From: Acanthacorydalis orientalis
Lineage: Eukaryota; Arthropoda; Insecta; Megaloptera; Corydalidae
Assembly: GCA_034766995.1 (NCBI GenBank)
Contig: CM068316.1
Span: 27,157,606 to 27,221,605, forward strand
Direction: 5' to 3'
DNA length: 64,000 bases
Shown here: positions 47,111-59,740 of the stretch, piece after piece
Layout of the letters: every line of letters starts with the position of its first letter
How positions within the stretch are numbered: position 1 is the first letter of the stretch
Translations under genes and position numbers: made by a program
The notes under the pieces: generated by a model
Seen by the model: the letters and a program-made list of their open reading frames with translations, nothing else
What the model was told of the DNA's origin: nothing
The model's database searches: none

Positions 47111-48925
47111 TTTTAGGAGCACAATACAACCTCGAAGTATATTTCAGTTTGGGTTATCGTTTAACAGACTAAACAGAAATTGTCTGGATTCCTAAACCCA
47201 AATGAATATTCTGTTTTTGATATTCTAGACGAATGATTTTCTAATTCAATTTATTTATATGAATACTATGAAATATAGTTTTTATTTACTACGTTCATGT
47301 TAAATTTGACCTAAAATTTGTGTGAAAAATAATGCGGTTACTGTGTTGTAGCATGTAATATTGGTGTCTTCTTTTTATTTTCTTGTACGTCTGTTCTGCG
47401 TAATTTTATTCATCAACTTGTCTTCAGAGGTATTTTAAATATTCCAAATAAAAATTTTCTCAATAAATTTATATTAACTTAAATAATTTTCCTGAAATGT
47501 ATGTATGGTTTTTCGACAATTTAGCAAAAATCTGATTATTTAAGATCAATTCTAGACAACGATGTTTAAGTTTTTTTCATGTGTTTAACAATTTTTAATG
47601 TAATAAAAACAAGCAGTGACAATCATGTCAATTATGTTTTGGTCACACTTGTAGTACTTAAATAAAAAAATGGTACGTGTTAAATGCAAGTAAGCGAAAC
47701 AGCACTTTTTTATGTAAACATTGTTTAACATTGTAGGCTTGTCACACTCTTTTACTACGCCACATTACCGAAAAATCTATATTTTTCAGTAACTTGGCGT
47801 TCTGAGCATAATGACGTTACCAGCGGAAAGCGCATTTGCGACAACCGAAAATAATCAATAATAATTTACTGATTATTTTTGATCACAAAATTTGTTGCAT
47901 TTGAATTTTGGGTTTATTGTGCATTCTTGATCGAAAAGTTTGTGGGATAAAAAAAATCATAAGTAAATTTAGATAATGTCAGAACTGATTTTGTGATTAA
48001 AATATATTTTACAGTCTGAGATATATTATCATTGAATTGTCAGAAGAGTGTCAAAAAATTAAAAATAACCATAGCACAATATACCAAAAATAAATTAACA
48101 ACATCTTATCGAAGAATATAACTATAAAGATATATTATTTTATGTTATTTAATACAATAAATAACAAGTATTAAATGATGAGACAATATTACCAGATTAC
48201 TAGTTCTAAAATAAAATATATAAAATTAAACTTAAAAAATGTATAAATATTTTATTTTCATTTACTATTAATATTTTTTTTAAAAAAACTATAAGTTTTA
48301 AACACTACACTTTTTTATTTAAATATAACAATATAAAGCATAAAGTATTATGGCACAGCATTTTAACTTTTATTTTAAAACTTAGCATTCAATTATCATG
48401 TTATATTACTCATTCAGCTCACTTTTATTAGTTATCTTTCATTTTAATTATTAGATTTGGTTTTTTTTGTCTACAGTTTTTTTTCAAAAAAAAACTGTAC
48501 ATATATATAAATCTTTGTGTAGTTAGTTAAATGATCCTAATAGAAAAAGATAAAAATAGTATTGAGATATGTAAATAGACAGACTAAACTGAATGTAAAA
48601 AATAAACGAGACGTGCGAAAGATATTCATACTTTATAAAGAGCGACAAACTGTTTTCAGACGTAAAGGAAACGATACGCTTTGTTAAATGAGCAAATGCG
48701 ACATTAACGCTATAAAAAACGACTGAGAGACAGGAAAACCTCAATTACTAGGACGACCAATGAATTTACAATTTCTGTCGGTGTTAATGTAAGCTATTAT
48801 ATTATCAGAAGTTAATTTAAACAATAAAGATTAACTAGCCAGTGATAAATAAAAATAAGGTATAATAAAAAGTATTGGATTATATTGTTGCGGTTATAAT
48901 TAATATTTTATTTTATAACAATATA
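47111..48925. other. AT-rich DNA, nothing recognised
   Basis: A short patch at 47800-47850 (ATGACGTTACCAGCGGAAAG then CGCATTTGCG) is less AT-rich and contains a CRE-like half site. No gene. Confidence 0.5.
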
Positions 48926-50886
48926 TGAAGGTAGAGTGATAATTACCCGTGTATAACAAGAGATTCCAGCACTGCAATATATTTTAATAGCATTATTTTT
49001 CAAACTACTGCAGTCAAAGTTTGAGCACAATACGTAAGTTAGTTTAGTTTCGACAGTCATTCAAAGTAAATAACTACTGCTCTTTTTTAATTATGAAAAA
49101 AAATCAGTATCGGTCAATGATTTTGTTTCTGTTTTTGTATGAGAAAACGTGTAGAGAAATGAAAGAAAAGTTATACGCTATCTACGGAGACTCTGCACAT
49201 TCGATGACCACCGTCAGATATTGGTTACATGAATTTAAACGTGGTCGTATAAGCATTTGTGATGAAGAACATCCAGGTCGTCCAATTGAGGTGACTACTG
49301 AAGAAATGATTGGAAAGATCCATGACATTATTTTAAATGGTCAAATAATTACAGTGTTTGAGATAGTTGAGATAGTAGGCATCTCATGTACGGAACATCT
49401 TATATGAACATTTGCATATGAAAAAGCTATCCGCTAGATGGGTGGCGCGTTTGCTGAAAATTGATCAAAAACTCATTCGACATAATATTTAAAAGAAGTG
49501 TTTAAGGGGACCCGGTGGTCTAGAATTTTCGAAAAATCGATTTTTTTTTCGAAAGTATAGTATCTTAAAAATATACTGTTAAAATTTGATGACGAAATTC
49601 AGAGTATTTCAGGATCTACAGCCCATTAGGTCAGGTCAGTTTCTTGAGAATATACTTGCTTGAAACTTTAAACGCGTTTATCTCGAAACTACTTTTTTTT
49701 GTCTTGCGGGGGCCAGAAAAAAAAACTACTTGACCGATTTGTCTGAAATTTTAATATGTCAAATTTTTTAAAAACTATTAGTTTTAATTGTTAAAACTAA
49801 TAGTTTCCGTAAAATATTTATATTTTTTTTATTAACAAAACATTCAAAAATACTGGTCGTTTTCAAACTTGTACTTCTGACTACGCGCCATTTTGTCAAT
49901 TTTTTTTTATTCTACTTCCTGCGATAGCTATACTTATACTAATTAAAAATTCGTCAATTGTTTTATTTCAGATCCGAGGGAGAGATAAATCATCATTCAC
50001 CACGCAATTCCATTTTTTTAGAGAGAGAAACTTCAGCATCATTTTTCTAATTAAAAAAAATTTTTTTTTGTCTATATTTTCATTTTTGTGTAGTTTATTA
50101 GTAATAAAATAAGTGTAAAAAAAATTGAAAGCATTATTCATTACCCTCATATAGAAAAATTTTTTTTAAAATAGCTTAAATTTTAGGCCGCTAGACCACC
50201 GGGTCCTCTTAAAGGAGTTCAAACGTAACCGTTGATGAAACATGGATCTATCATCATACACCTGAAACGAAAGAGCGGTCAAAACAATGGACTTTTCCTA
50301 ATGAACGTACACCAATGAAGACAAAAGTCATTGAATCGCCTGGAGAGGTTATGGCGAATGTTTTCTGGGATGTTCATAGTATATTGCTAATCAACTATCT
50401 TAAAAAAAATAAAACAATAATAGGAGCCTACTGTTCTTCATTATTGGACCAGCCGAATGATGAAATCAAAAAAAAAAAAAACGTTCTCATTTGGCAAAAA
50501 GAAAAGTACTCTTCCATCACGATAATGCACCGGTACACAAATCAACAATTTAGATGGCAAAATTGCATGAATTGCACTACGAATTGCTTCCACATCCACT
50601 ATATTCTCTACATTTGGTATCGTGTGACTTTTTCCTATTTCCAAACTCGAAAAAATAACTCAGAGGTAAAAGATTTGCATCAAATTCGGACGTCATCGCT
50701 GCTGTTAATGCCTATTTTGAGGAGTATGACAAACCGTACTATTTGGAAGAAATGAAAAAATTGAACTAAGTGCAAAAATGTGTTGGACTAACTGCATCGA
50801 GCTAAAAAAAGATTACCTTGAAAAATAAAAAAAGAATTTGATCAAGAAATGTATTGAAAACACGGATACTTATCACTCTACCCTCG
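48926..50886 (+). mobile_element. mariner (irritans subfamily) split by a TTAA element
   Basis: Left end TGAAGGTAGAGTGATAATTA and, inverted from 50886, CGAGGGTAGAGTGATAAGTA are flanked by TA. The first part, from ATG 49093, reads DSAHSMTTVRYWLHEFKRGR, then EVTTEEMIGKIHDIILNGQ and, after a frameshift, HLHMKKLSARWVARLL. A 703 bp element interrupts it at 49506-50208. The second part reads VTVDETWIYHHTPETKERSK (first Asp), EVMANVFWDVHSILLINYL, LFHHDNAPVHKS (second Asp) and CDFFLFPN (third Asp kept), ending DYLEK and a stop at about 50826-50828. Without the insertion the element would be about 1254 bp. It differs clearly from the 45640 copy and is older. Confidence 0.88.
49506..50208. mobile_element. 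703 bp TTAA-type non-autonomous element nested in mariner
   Basis: TTAA at 49502-49505 and again at 50209-50212 brackets the insert. The ends are GGGGACCCGGTGGTCTAG and, inverted, GAGGACCCGGTGGTCTAG (17 of 18 identical). TTAA duplication is the signature of piggyBac-type integration. The interior is AT-rich, with GTTTATCTCGAAACTACTTT near 49675 and poly-T tracts, and no transposase. Joining the mariner text across the insertion restores the DETW reading context, which proves insertion after the mariner arrived. Confidence 0.88.
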
Positions 50887-51579
50887 TATTTTCCGGTACT
50901 CTATCTAAATTAATTTTCAAGTATGACTTTTTCACTTTCTTAAAAACAATACATTTTATTTGATTGAAAATGTATAGAAAAATCTTTAGTTTTTCTCTAC
51001 GATTGGCGATGTGAAATTGATGACATCTGCATTCAAATGTTTATAAGTCACAATTTAATATAAACAATAAACAAATGTTGAAAAAATCAGAAGAAAAAAA
51101 CGATTTGTGGGTAAATGAACAATTCAATTGTGAAATTTTATTTTAAATTATATCAAAAAATAATTTATCGGCTATAAATTACTTGCATTGTTTTATAATA
51201 ATTTGTTATTTAATTATTACTTTCTTACTTTTATATTGAAAACCATGTTTTGAATTCAAATCTGATAATGTTTAGTAAATCTATCTAAACAATGTTTGTG
51301 GAAAAGGTCAATGTGGTAAAATTTCCCAATTGAATTTTGATGTTCGAAACCATCACTCTTCTTGCCAGTTATGCGTCAGCCTCGAAATATATATATACAA
51401 ATACAATGAAATAGTGGTTGTCCGACCATTCAATAATTTGAGGTATCCAATACTTTTATATGGATTTGATTTTTTTCTTTTACATTTTCAACATTCCATT
51501 TGGTAGTTTGATATGACAACAAAAATTTATTTTAATAAACAAAATACCTATAAACCGTAATAAAAACATACCATATACT

Positions 51580-51580
<1 letters not shown>
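50887..51580. other. AT-rich DNA, nothing recognised
   Basis: No supported feature. Confidence 0.5.

Positions 51581-51652
<72 letters not shown>
51581..51652. repeat. Compound (TA)n(GA)n microsatellite
   Basis: About 40 bp TA followed by about 15 GA units, directly before a small palindromic MITE. Confidence 0.95.
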
Positions 51653-51656
<4 letters not shown>

Positions 51657-51658
<2 letters not shown>

Positions 51659-51762
51659 TTCAATTTAGGATTCCAGATGAAAGTATTAAAAAATTAAAAA
51701 AACTCGGTGCTATTTTTTACATTTTTTTAATACTTTCGTGTGGAAGCCTAAGTTGAATCACC
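51657..51762. mobile_element. Small palindromic MITE, copy 1 (about 106 bp)
   Basis: GATTCAATTTAGGATTCC ... AAAGTATTAAAAAA is inverted at the other end as TTTTTTAATACTTTCGTG ... AAGCCTAAGTTGAATCACC. The same family occurs at 59741-59870. The loop is AT-rich and non-coding. Confidence 0.75.
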
Positions 51763-52889
<1,127 letters not shown>

Positions 52890-52909
52890 AATCACACACA
52901 CACATACAT

Positions 52910-52963
<54 letters not shown>
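52890..52963. repeat. Compound (CA)n(TA)n microsatellite
   Basis: CA units with CATA interruptions, then a TA array. Confidence 0.95.
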
Positions 52964-52965
<2 letters not shown>

Positions 52966-53216
52966 GACAATATATGTGCGTATGTACATTACATGTGGTA
53001 AATAAATGAAGGGCTTTTTACACGTTTTTTAATTCTTTCTGATATACACAAAATAAAAAAAAAATAGTGCATTTGTTTACTTCATTTTACAAAGGTTATT
53101 TTCACGGAAAATAAATTACACACAGTTAAATGAAAGTAAAAAAATAATACTAACTGTGTATATCATACGGAATTGCTCCTATATAAGTTTAAAAATAAAT
53201 TTGGTATATACTTTTG

Positions 53217-53221
<5 letters not shown>

Positions 53222-53276
<55 letters not shown>
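53222..53276. repeat. (TA)n microsatellite abutting a mariner end
   Basis: Pure TA array ending within a few bases of the left end of the mariner at about 53280. Confidence 0.95.
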
Positions 53277-53279
<3 letters not shown>

Positions 53280-53280
<1 letters not shown>

Positions 53281-54545
53281 TAGGTGTTGGAATTAATTCG
53301 TAGCGTTTTACAAGAGATGGCGTAGGTGGTATATTCTTCCATTGTTCCCTTTGACTAAATATTCCCCGTAAAACAGCTGTCCTTAGGCGTCAGTTTCAGT
53401 ATATGTCATTTGGTTGAAATGTAAATAACAAGACTTTATACTTTATCAAATATGTCGAATTTCGTGCCGGATAAATTGTTTTTGCGGGGAGTTTTACTTC
53501 ATTACTTTAACATGAAAAAAAGTGCTGCCGAAAGTGATCGTATTTTAGTGGAAGTTTATGGTGACCATGTTCTAGCTGAGCAAACGTGTCGGAAGTGGTT
53601 TGCACGTTTTAAAAGTGGTGATTTCGACTTTGAAGACAAGGAACGACCTGGACAGCCGAAAAAGTTCGACGATGAAGAATTGGACGCATTGCTAAATGAA
53701 AACCCATGTCAAACACTTCAAGAATTGTCTAAATCGTTGGGAGTTGACTTGTCAATGGTAGAAAAACGCCTTAAAGCCATGGGAATGATCGAAAAGCAAG
53801 GAAATTGGGTCCCATGCGAATTGAAACCGAGGGACGTTAAAAAGCGTTTTTCTACCTGTGAACTGCTGCTTCAACGGGAGAAAAGGAAGAGATTTTTGCA
53901 TCGAATTGTCACAGGTGATGAAAAGTGGATCAATTACGACAATCCCATGCGCAGAAAGTCATAGGTTAAACCCGTTCAGCCAAATATCCATGGATCCAAA
54001 CTCATGCTCTGTACTTGGTGGAATCATAAGGGTGTGATCTACTATGAGTTGCTCAAACCGAATGAACCCATCACTGGGGATCGCTACCGAGTACAATTGA
54101 TGCGCTTGAGCCGTGCATTGAAGGAAAAATGACCAGAATACTTTGAAAGACACGACAAAGTGATTTTGCAGCACGACAATGCTCGTCCGCACGTCGCAAA
54201 ACTGGTCAAAACATACTTGGAAACGCTCAAATGTGAAGTCCTACCCCACCCGCCGTATTCTCCAGATATTGCTCCTTCTAATTACCACTTTTTTCGATCG
54301 ATGAGTCGTGGCCTGTCTGGGCAGAAACTCACTTCTTATGAAGATTGCAAAAAATGGGTCGATTCGTGGATTGCATCTAAAGACGAAGCGTTCTTCCGAC
54401 GTGGTATTCGTCTCCTGCCCGAAAGATGGGAAAAAGTAGTGGCTAACGATGGACAATACTTTGAATGATATGTTTTTTCAATTTCATTTAAAATAAACGA
54501 TTTTTTTTCATGAAGAAAACGCTACGAATTAATTCCAACACCCAT
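53280..54545 (+). mobile_element. mariner, complete, Mos1-like length, two stops and catalytic Asp lost
   Basis: The inverted ends share GGTGTTGGAATTAATTCG and TAGCGTTTT perfectly. The CDS runs from ATG 53452 to the stop ending 54468 (338 codons, close to Mos1's 345), all in one frame. The N-terminal HTH reads MSNFVPDKLFLRGVLLHYF and TCRKWFARFKSGDFDFED; the linker reads GNWVPCEL. The catalytic blocks are VTGDEKWINYDNP (first Asp), LQHDNARPHVAKL (second Asp) and YSPDIAPSNYHFF. In the last, the third catalytic Asp (APSD) is Asn, codon AAT at 54280-54282. Internal stops are TAG at 53962-53964 (Trp position) and TGA at 54130-54132 (probably CGA originally). It is otherwise frame-intact and is flanked on both sides by (TA)n arrays. 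Confidence 0.92.
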
Positions 54546-54547
54546 AC

Positions 54548-54549
<2 letters not shown>

Positions 54550-54607
<58 letters not shown>
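54550..54607. repeat. (TA)n microsatellite after the mariner
   Basis: Pure TA array starting about 6 bp past the right end of the mariner. Confidence 0.95.
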
Positions 54608-54609
<2 letters not shown>

Positions 54610-55803
54610 CAAGTGTCATTAGCTGATAATATAAAAGTAACAATCAGTTCCTTCGTATGTACTAAAAAAATGAATCGTGGAAAGTGTAACTGAACTACAT
54701 TAAATCTAATAAGTTTGATATAAAATTGGCGATAAGTCGATAATTTCTAGTGTTCATATAAGTATAAAAATGACCTTATTCAAATAATGTGAATATTAAT
54801 TTATTTAACATTTCAGAACATATTTGAATTCTGCTTTCAAAAACAACAAACATTTATTTTTATATACCACAGTTCAAGTTGCGATTTCGAATATCAATTT
54901 TAAATCAAACAAGAATATTTTATATTCTGGCAAATTTTTCTATTTAACATCAAATGTGTCATAAGTTATTGTTGTGAATACATATAGCAGTAAACAAATA
55001 CATGACACTAAATATATTGATAAACTAAATTATAAAAACAGGTTAGGTCTGGTTCAGTCGGACTGGGTTGAATCTGATTGGAATTAGGGTAGGTCTGGCC
55101 GTATTAGAAAAGATTAATTTAAATAATTTATTTTTCTACATTACTTTGTTCTGATGTTCTCTTTAACTTTAATTTCGGTATTTGTTAAAAACAAATATAC
55201 CAATTATTTTAAGAATTTTATTTTATTTTCAAATTTTTTTATGTTTATTGTAATTGAACGCTTTCTTATGCGATGACCTGATTCGATCACATTTGATCAT
55301 GTTATTAAATTTTAATCTGTATTAATTTACATAAAATCTATGAAATTATTAGTTACTTATTTCGTCTATAATTGTCAATAAACGTAATAGTCAAATATCA
55401 ATTGACGACAACAAAATAATATTAGTAATAACAATATAACATACTCTATCGGTGATTATTTTATATGACAGAAGTATTTAAATTCCAACAGATCCTATTA
55501 ACCGACTAATAAACTCAATGTTTCGAAGTGAGATGCAAGTTTTAGGAAAAGACCTGTCAGAATGTGTTTTATCAAGAAATTACATTATTTTCTGGCATTT
55601 GATTTCGTCAACTTCATGAAAATACATTTTATACTGACTGACATATACATATTAAAATGCTTTATTAAATGATATAAATATTGTTGAAAATTTTGTTTAT
55701 TTAATTAGTGGAACTCCTATGGTTTATTTATAATATTATTATGAACAATTAAAATGCGTCAATAAAAGAATAAAGATGCCTTCAGATCGATTGAACTCAT
55801 ATA
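54608..55803. other. AT-rich DNA, nothing recognised
   Basis: A GGT-rich patch at 55040-55105 (GGTTAGGTCTGGTTCAGTCG) stands out in composition but has no frame or known motif. Confidence 0.5.

Positions 55804-55806
<3 letters not shown>

Positions 55807-55852
<46 letters not shown>
55807..55852. repeat. (TA)n microsatellite
   Basis: Pure TA array of about 46 bp. Confidence 0.95.
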
Positions 55853-55856
<4 letters not shown>

Positions 55857-56192
55857 TTAAGTTTACTTAAAATTTGGAAAGTTTTGTGAAACATCTGCTT
55901 TTCTATTACCGATGTAAAACTCATTTGCAAATAATATAATTGTGAACTAATTTACTAGAAATAATTTAAAAAATAAATTACATAATGAAAGAATATAGAA
56001 ATTAACAAAACAACTAATTGTGTTATTAAACGCTAATTAAAGTACGAAAAAAATAGTGTTAGTATTGCACCCAAATTACAAAAAAAAGAGACAGATGTAT
56101 TTGCAACTTTTCATTTAGTGCTTAATAATATTTTCATGAAATGATATTATTGAATTATGGAAAACTCTATTCTATTTAGAATATATTTAAAT
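55853..56192. other. AT-rich DNA, nothing recognised
   Basis: No supported feature. Confidence 0.5.
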
Positions 56193-56375
56193 ACTAGAGT
56201 GCTATGCCCCCTGATCGCTTCATTCGTCAACCCCCAGGTTCACTGCGCTCGCACACGTGTTAATTATAAGCATGTACATGTAACCCAATAAAACAATAAA
56301 CGTACTTTTTAAAACTAATTTATATCTATATAATCATTATCGCAGATAGATTGCAACGTAGTTGTTTTATATATG
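56193..56375 (-). repeat. GC-tailed repeat family, copy E (reverse orientation)
   Basis: Starts ACTAGAGTGCTATGCCCCCT, then GTCAACCCCCAGGTTCACTG, GCGCTCGCACACG, AATTATAAGCATG, AATAAAACAATAAACGTACT, TTTTTAAAAC and ATTGCAACGTAGTTGTTTTA. It is colinear with copy C, and its final block matches copy D. The internal (TA)n tract is missing. A TA array occurs 90 bp further on. Confidence 0.55.
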
Positions 56376-56462
56376 AGATCAACATATTTGAATATCATAG
56401 AAACCTTGTCCCAAATGAGTAAGTCAATGTCAAGGATTTTTTATTTTTAGTGGATAATTTTG

Positions 56463-56466
<4 letters not shown>

Positions 56467-56519
<53 letters not shown>
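56467..56519. repeat. (TA)n microsatellite
   Basis: Pure TA array of about 52 bp. Confidence 0.95.
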
Positions 56520-56521
<2 letters not shown>

Positions 56522-56895
56522 ATATTATTTACGAAATAAATTTATTTAAATGGTATTTTTCATCAAAAAGAAATGTTTTCAGGAAATTTATATCAATCAT
56601 GAATAATATGATATTATCTATTAAGTAAAAAAAGCTCAATTTATTAGACTTAAATAAACTTTTGAATTTTGTTGTCTTTCAGATTCATATATTTGGTGTA
56701 GTAGGTTACAATACAATAGTTTTTAAAATTTGTCATATCTTCAGCTAAATTGAAATGGCTACAATATTTTCGCGTTTATTGCACAAATTCATCTCTGATA
56801 CAAAAGTGTTTGAAATAAATTCCGAACAGTTGACTTTTTACAATAAACCTCGTACATAAAACTTAAACTATCTAAAAACTCAAAATACACAAAAC
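56520..56895. other. AT-rich DNA, nothing recognised
   Basis: No supported feature. Confidence 0.5.
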
Positions 56896-56897
56896 TA

Positions 56898-57432
56898 TTA
56901 GGTTGGTAGAAAAATAATTGAGGTTATAAATCCATATACATTTTTTAATTTACGTGGTTTGAAGTGGTAGAGAACTATTGGATTATTATCGCGTGACTTT
57001 TGTGTAAGCTATCGAATTGTTGTATGCCGTTCTGATTCAACAACCGTTTTCAGCTGGTTGTTATGAACTGAAGAAGGACATCCGTAACCTTCTTTATCTT
57101 CAAAGCGCTCGTCCGCAGCAGGAAATTTTCAGAACCACCATAGCACCGTACGTTCCTTAATAGTACCCACACCAAAAGTATCGTTTGATTTACGAGCAGT
57201 TTCTGCTACTTTACCACACGTTTTAAACTCATATAAAAAAATGATCTTAATTGCTTCATTTTATCTTTAACTCAATAGCTCAATCTGAAGCAAAATCAAT
57301 AATAAAACTAAAGTCGATGTTGCCGAAATGCACTTTAAAATGATATTAACATAAACACGATGAAATGACACTTTCATTGAAAAAAACTATCATTCGAATT
57401 CAAAAAACGCAATTATTTTTCTACCAACCTAA
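56898..57432 (-). mobile_element. mariner deletion derivative, TTAGGTTGGTAG family (535 bp, minus strand)
   Basis: Inverted ends TTAGGTTGGTAGAAAAATAA and the inverse of ATTATTTTTCTACCAACCTA lie next to TA on both sides. Read on the minus strand, it has the HTH region (GVGTI, NVRCYGGSENF) and a HTTIRKLTQKS-like block. It then jumps from the third helix (LYHFKPRKL) to the 3' tail (KNVYGF). The joint closely resembles that of the 18595 copy. Confidence 0.85.
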
Positions 57433-57908
57433 TATATAAATACAGCTATCTACACGATTAGTACCAATGTATATATCAAAGTCACTTAATAAAATATATA
57501 CATCTTAGGTATTACATTAAATTATGGCAAATAATGTAATTTTTTTTAATAATACACATTGTGTTGATCCTTTTCAGTACATTGGGTCGTTTAAATACCT
57601 GAAATTAAACATTGGCCTTCATAAAATGATTATTACTAGTCGGCATATTCTATTATTATTATTATTTATTTTAATAATTATGAAAGAAAAAGTGCCGAAA
57701 TAATATTTTGATCATTGTCCAAATTAATACAAATTAAAATCTGATCATATGGTCAGACGGGTAAATTAGGAAGAACTGAATAATTTAACTTGAACTTTGT
57801 ATTATTTGATTGGTATAGTATCTAGGATCAATATGACAAGATGTATTTTACTGCATGACTACAAGATATATAATGTATTTAGCAGAATAAAAATAACAGC
57901 ATACATTT

Positions 57909-57932
57909 ATTAGATTGGTAGAAAAATAATCA
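57909..57932 (+). repeat. Solo mariner inverted end
   Basis: TTAGATTGGTAGAAAAATAA differs at one position from the terminal 20 bp of the 56898 copy. No transposon body follows. Confidence 0.55.
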
Positions 57933-58000
57933 ATTAATAATAAAATATAATCATATCTAAAACCTTATACAGAAGATATACGGTTGAGGAGTACTAGGGA

Positions 58001-58047
58001 TCGATTTGCGTTATTAATTGGTACCAAAGAGCAACGACGCAAATCGA
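58001..58047. repeat. Perfect 11 bp inverted repeat (hairpin)
   Basis: TCGATTTGCGT (58001-58011) and ACGCAAATCGA (58037-58047) are separated by 25 bp. It is not followed by a T-tract typical of a terminator. It may be the end of a small mobile element. Confidence 0.6.
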
Positions 58048-58149
58048 AAAAATCTACATACATAGTATTGATAAAGCGCTTTTTTAAATTCGTTTCATTA
58101 AATAATACATATCATGAAAACTGTGAAAATTGAGTCAAAATGAAATGCA

Positions 58150-58591
58150 AAATGATTAAAATTTAAAAAAATAATCTCTAATTTATTCATTATTTCTTGA
58201 CTGGCCTCGAATTTTTCAAAGTTGCTCCGCTAGAAGAAGGTGTATCTTTTTGGAGATCTTTAAATATACGTGGTGCTTTCTTTCGAATAATCATTTTGCT
58301 CAATAGCATTCTTCGCTAATTTTGATTTTTAATCCAAATGCAAATTAGGGACTCCATTTTTATAATAAGAGAACTTGTCACTTTTATAATTTGCTTGGAT
58401 TACAAAGGCGTGGTAATTTTAGCGAATTCTCTTATTTAGTTAGTATCCCGATTAGAAAGTGTTCTCAGCGTGGTGGCAAGTAAATCAAGAATTCTGCCAA
58501 TATCAACCGCTTTCTTCCAAGATTTAAAGCGTCTGAAACTCTCACATTTTAATCCCAAATTAATTTGTTTAAGCCTTTTCTTTTCACTCAT
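58150..58591 (-). pseudogene. Tigger/CENP-B-type transposase N-terminal fragment
   Basis: From a minus-strand ATG at 58591 the text is MSEKKRLKQINLGLKCESFR, then FKSWKKAVDIGRILDLLATT and LRTLSNRD, the first helix-turn-helix of Tigger/Jerky proteins. It continues across stops with SKLAKNAIEQ and a FEKFEASQE-like block of the second HTH (Tc5/CENP-B type). The DDE domain is absent. The fragments at 2448 and 5107 carry only the complementary C-terminal half. A hAT derivative lies 70 bp upstream of the start. Confidence 0.6.
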
Positions 58592-58661
58592 TGTTAAGAT
58601 TTGAAGTAAACACACTTTATTAAGTACCAAAATGTAGATAAATAACACGAATGGTTTACAC

Positions 58662-59363
58662 CAGTTGTGTGTCAAACACGCGGTCCACAAGGCTCTAGAA
58701 TACGGCCCGCGGTGTAAAGCTACAAGTTGATTTTATTAAAATAAAAAAATAACTAAAATACTAAAGTAATAATAAAAAGTGACATCCATATGGAATTGAT
58801 TGAAATTCAGTGCAATGCGGTGCTAAAAGAAAAGTATATTGAAGTTAGTATTCTAGATTTTTAGTTGTGCTTGCCAGAATATTTTATTGAAGTGAGTATA
58901 TTTGTAGCAATAATTTAGGCAATATTTGGTATTGTATAGTTATATGAACAATTATTTTCCCTTTTAAAGACTAACAACATTTCACACAGGTCAAGATTGA
59001 CAAATGAACATTTAACATCAATAGGAAAATATCATTGGCAAAAAAAACACCCTATATTGATAAAATAGTTTCTACCAAAAGATATCAAGTTTCTAGTAAT
59101 ATATATATATATATAATTTTTCCAATATAAAATTTTATTATAACATTTGATAATCATACTTAAAATTAATGTATTTTTTTTAATTTTTATAAATTCATTA
59201 AAGAAAAAATAAATGTAAAATTGAAATGAGTTATTTTCGAATATAAATTAGACCTTTTTTCACTGGTAAATTTTTTTTGGATGATTTTTTTTATCTGCGG
59301 CCCACAGACTGAATTTAAACTGAATATGGTGGCCCGTGTTCATATATGACGTTGAGACCACTG
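58662..59363 (+). mobile_element. hAT deletion derivative, 702 bp, with ends and likely 8 bp target duplication
   Basis: The left end CAGTTGTGTGTCAAACACGC and the inverse of GTTGAGACCACTG are hAT-like (CAGTGGT-type). The flanks GTTTACAC (58654-58661) and AATTACAC (59364-59371) agree at 6 of 8 positions, consistent with an old 8 bp duplication. Inside is the transposase C-terminal domain: QMELIEIQCNAVLKEKYIEV, a LPEYFIEVSIF stretch, a YEQLFSLLKTNN stretch (equivalent to the CEQxFSLMK motif) and a RSRLTNEHLTSI stretch. The rest of the transposase is gone. Confidence 0.75.
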
Positions 59364-59740
59364 AATTACACTGATAACTTTGATGAACTGATCTGTCTTG
59401 CACAATAAAGATAAAAATACAAAATTAATAGAGAATTACCAAAAAAAAATGAAAAAAGGAAATGGGGAATTACCGGAAAAATGAAAAAATTGCCGTAATA
59501 ACGCAACATTGAACCGATGCAAGACAAAAGGAGGCAAACTTTTTGATATCCTTATTTGTGTTATTAGAGGATTTTTAAAAGTAAACTTTATTTGTTATTG
59601 TAAACATAATAAATAAATCTAAATTTTGTGGGTTTCATAAAATTAATTTTTATCAAAATTATTATTTCACTATTTTTTTACGATTAAATTTGTCATTTTT
59701 ATTATTAACGAATTTTTGTACCATTTAAAATTCAATACAT
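59364..59740. other. AT-rich DNA, nothing recognised
   Basis: No supported feature. Confidence 0.5.

Larger units (their letters stand above)
57433..58150. other. AT-rich DNA, one hairpin
   Basis: Apart from the inverted repeat at 58001-58047 and TA-rich sequence, no feature is recognised. TTAGATTGGTAGAAAAATAA at 57910-57929 resembles a solo end of the TTAGGTTGGTAG mariner family. Confidence 0.45.

Noticed and set aside
55040..55105. Interstitial telomere-like repeat (GGTTAGG, TTAGGGTAGG)
   Set aside because: Only isolated matches to TTAGG occur; there is no tandem run.
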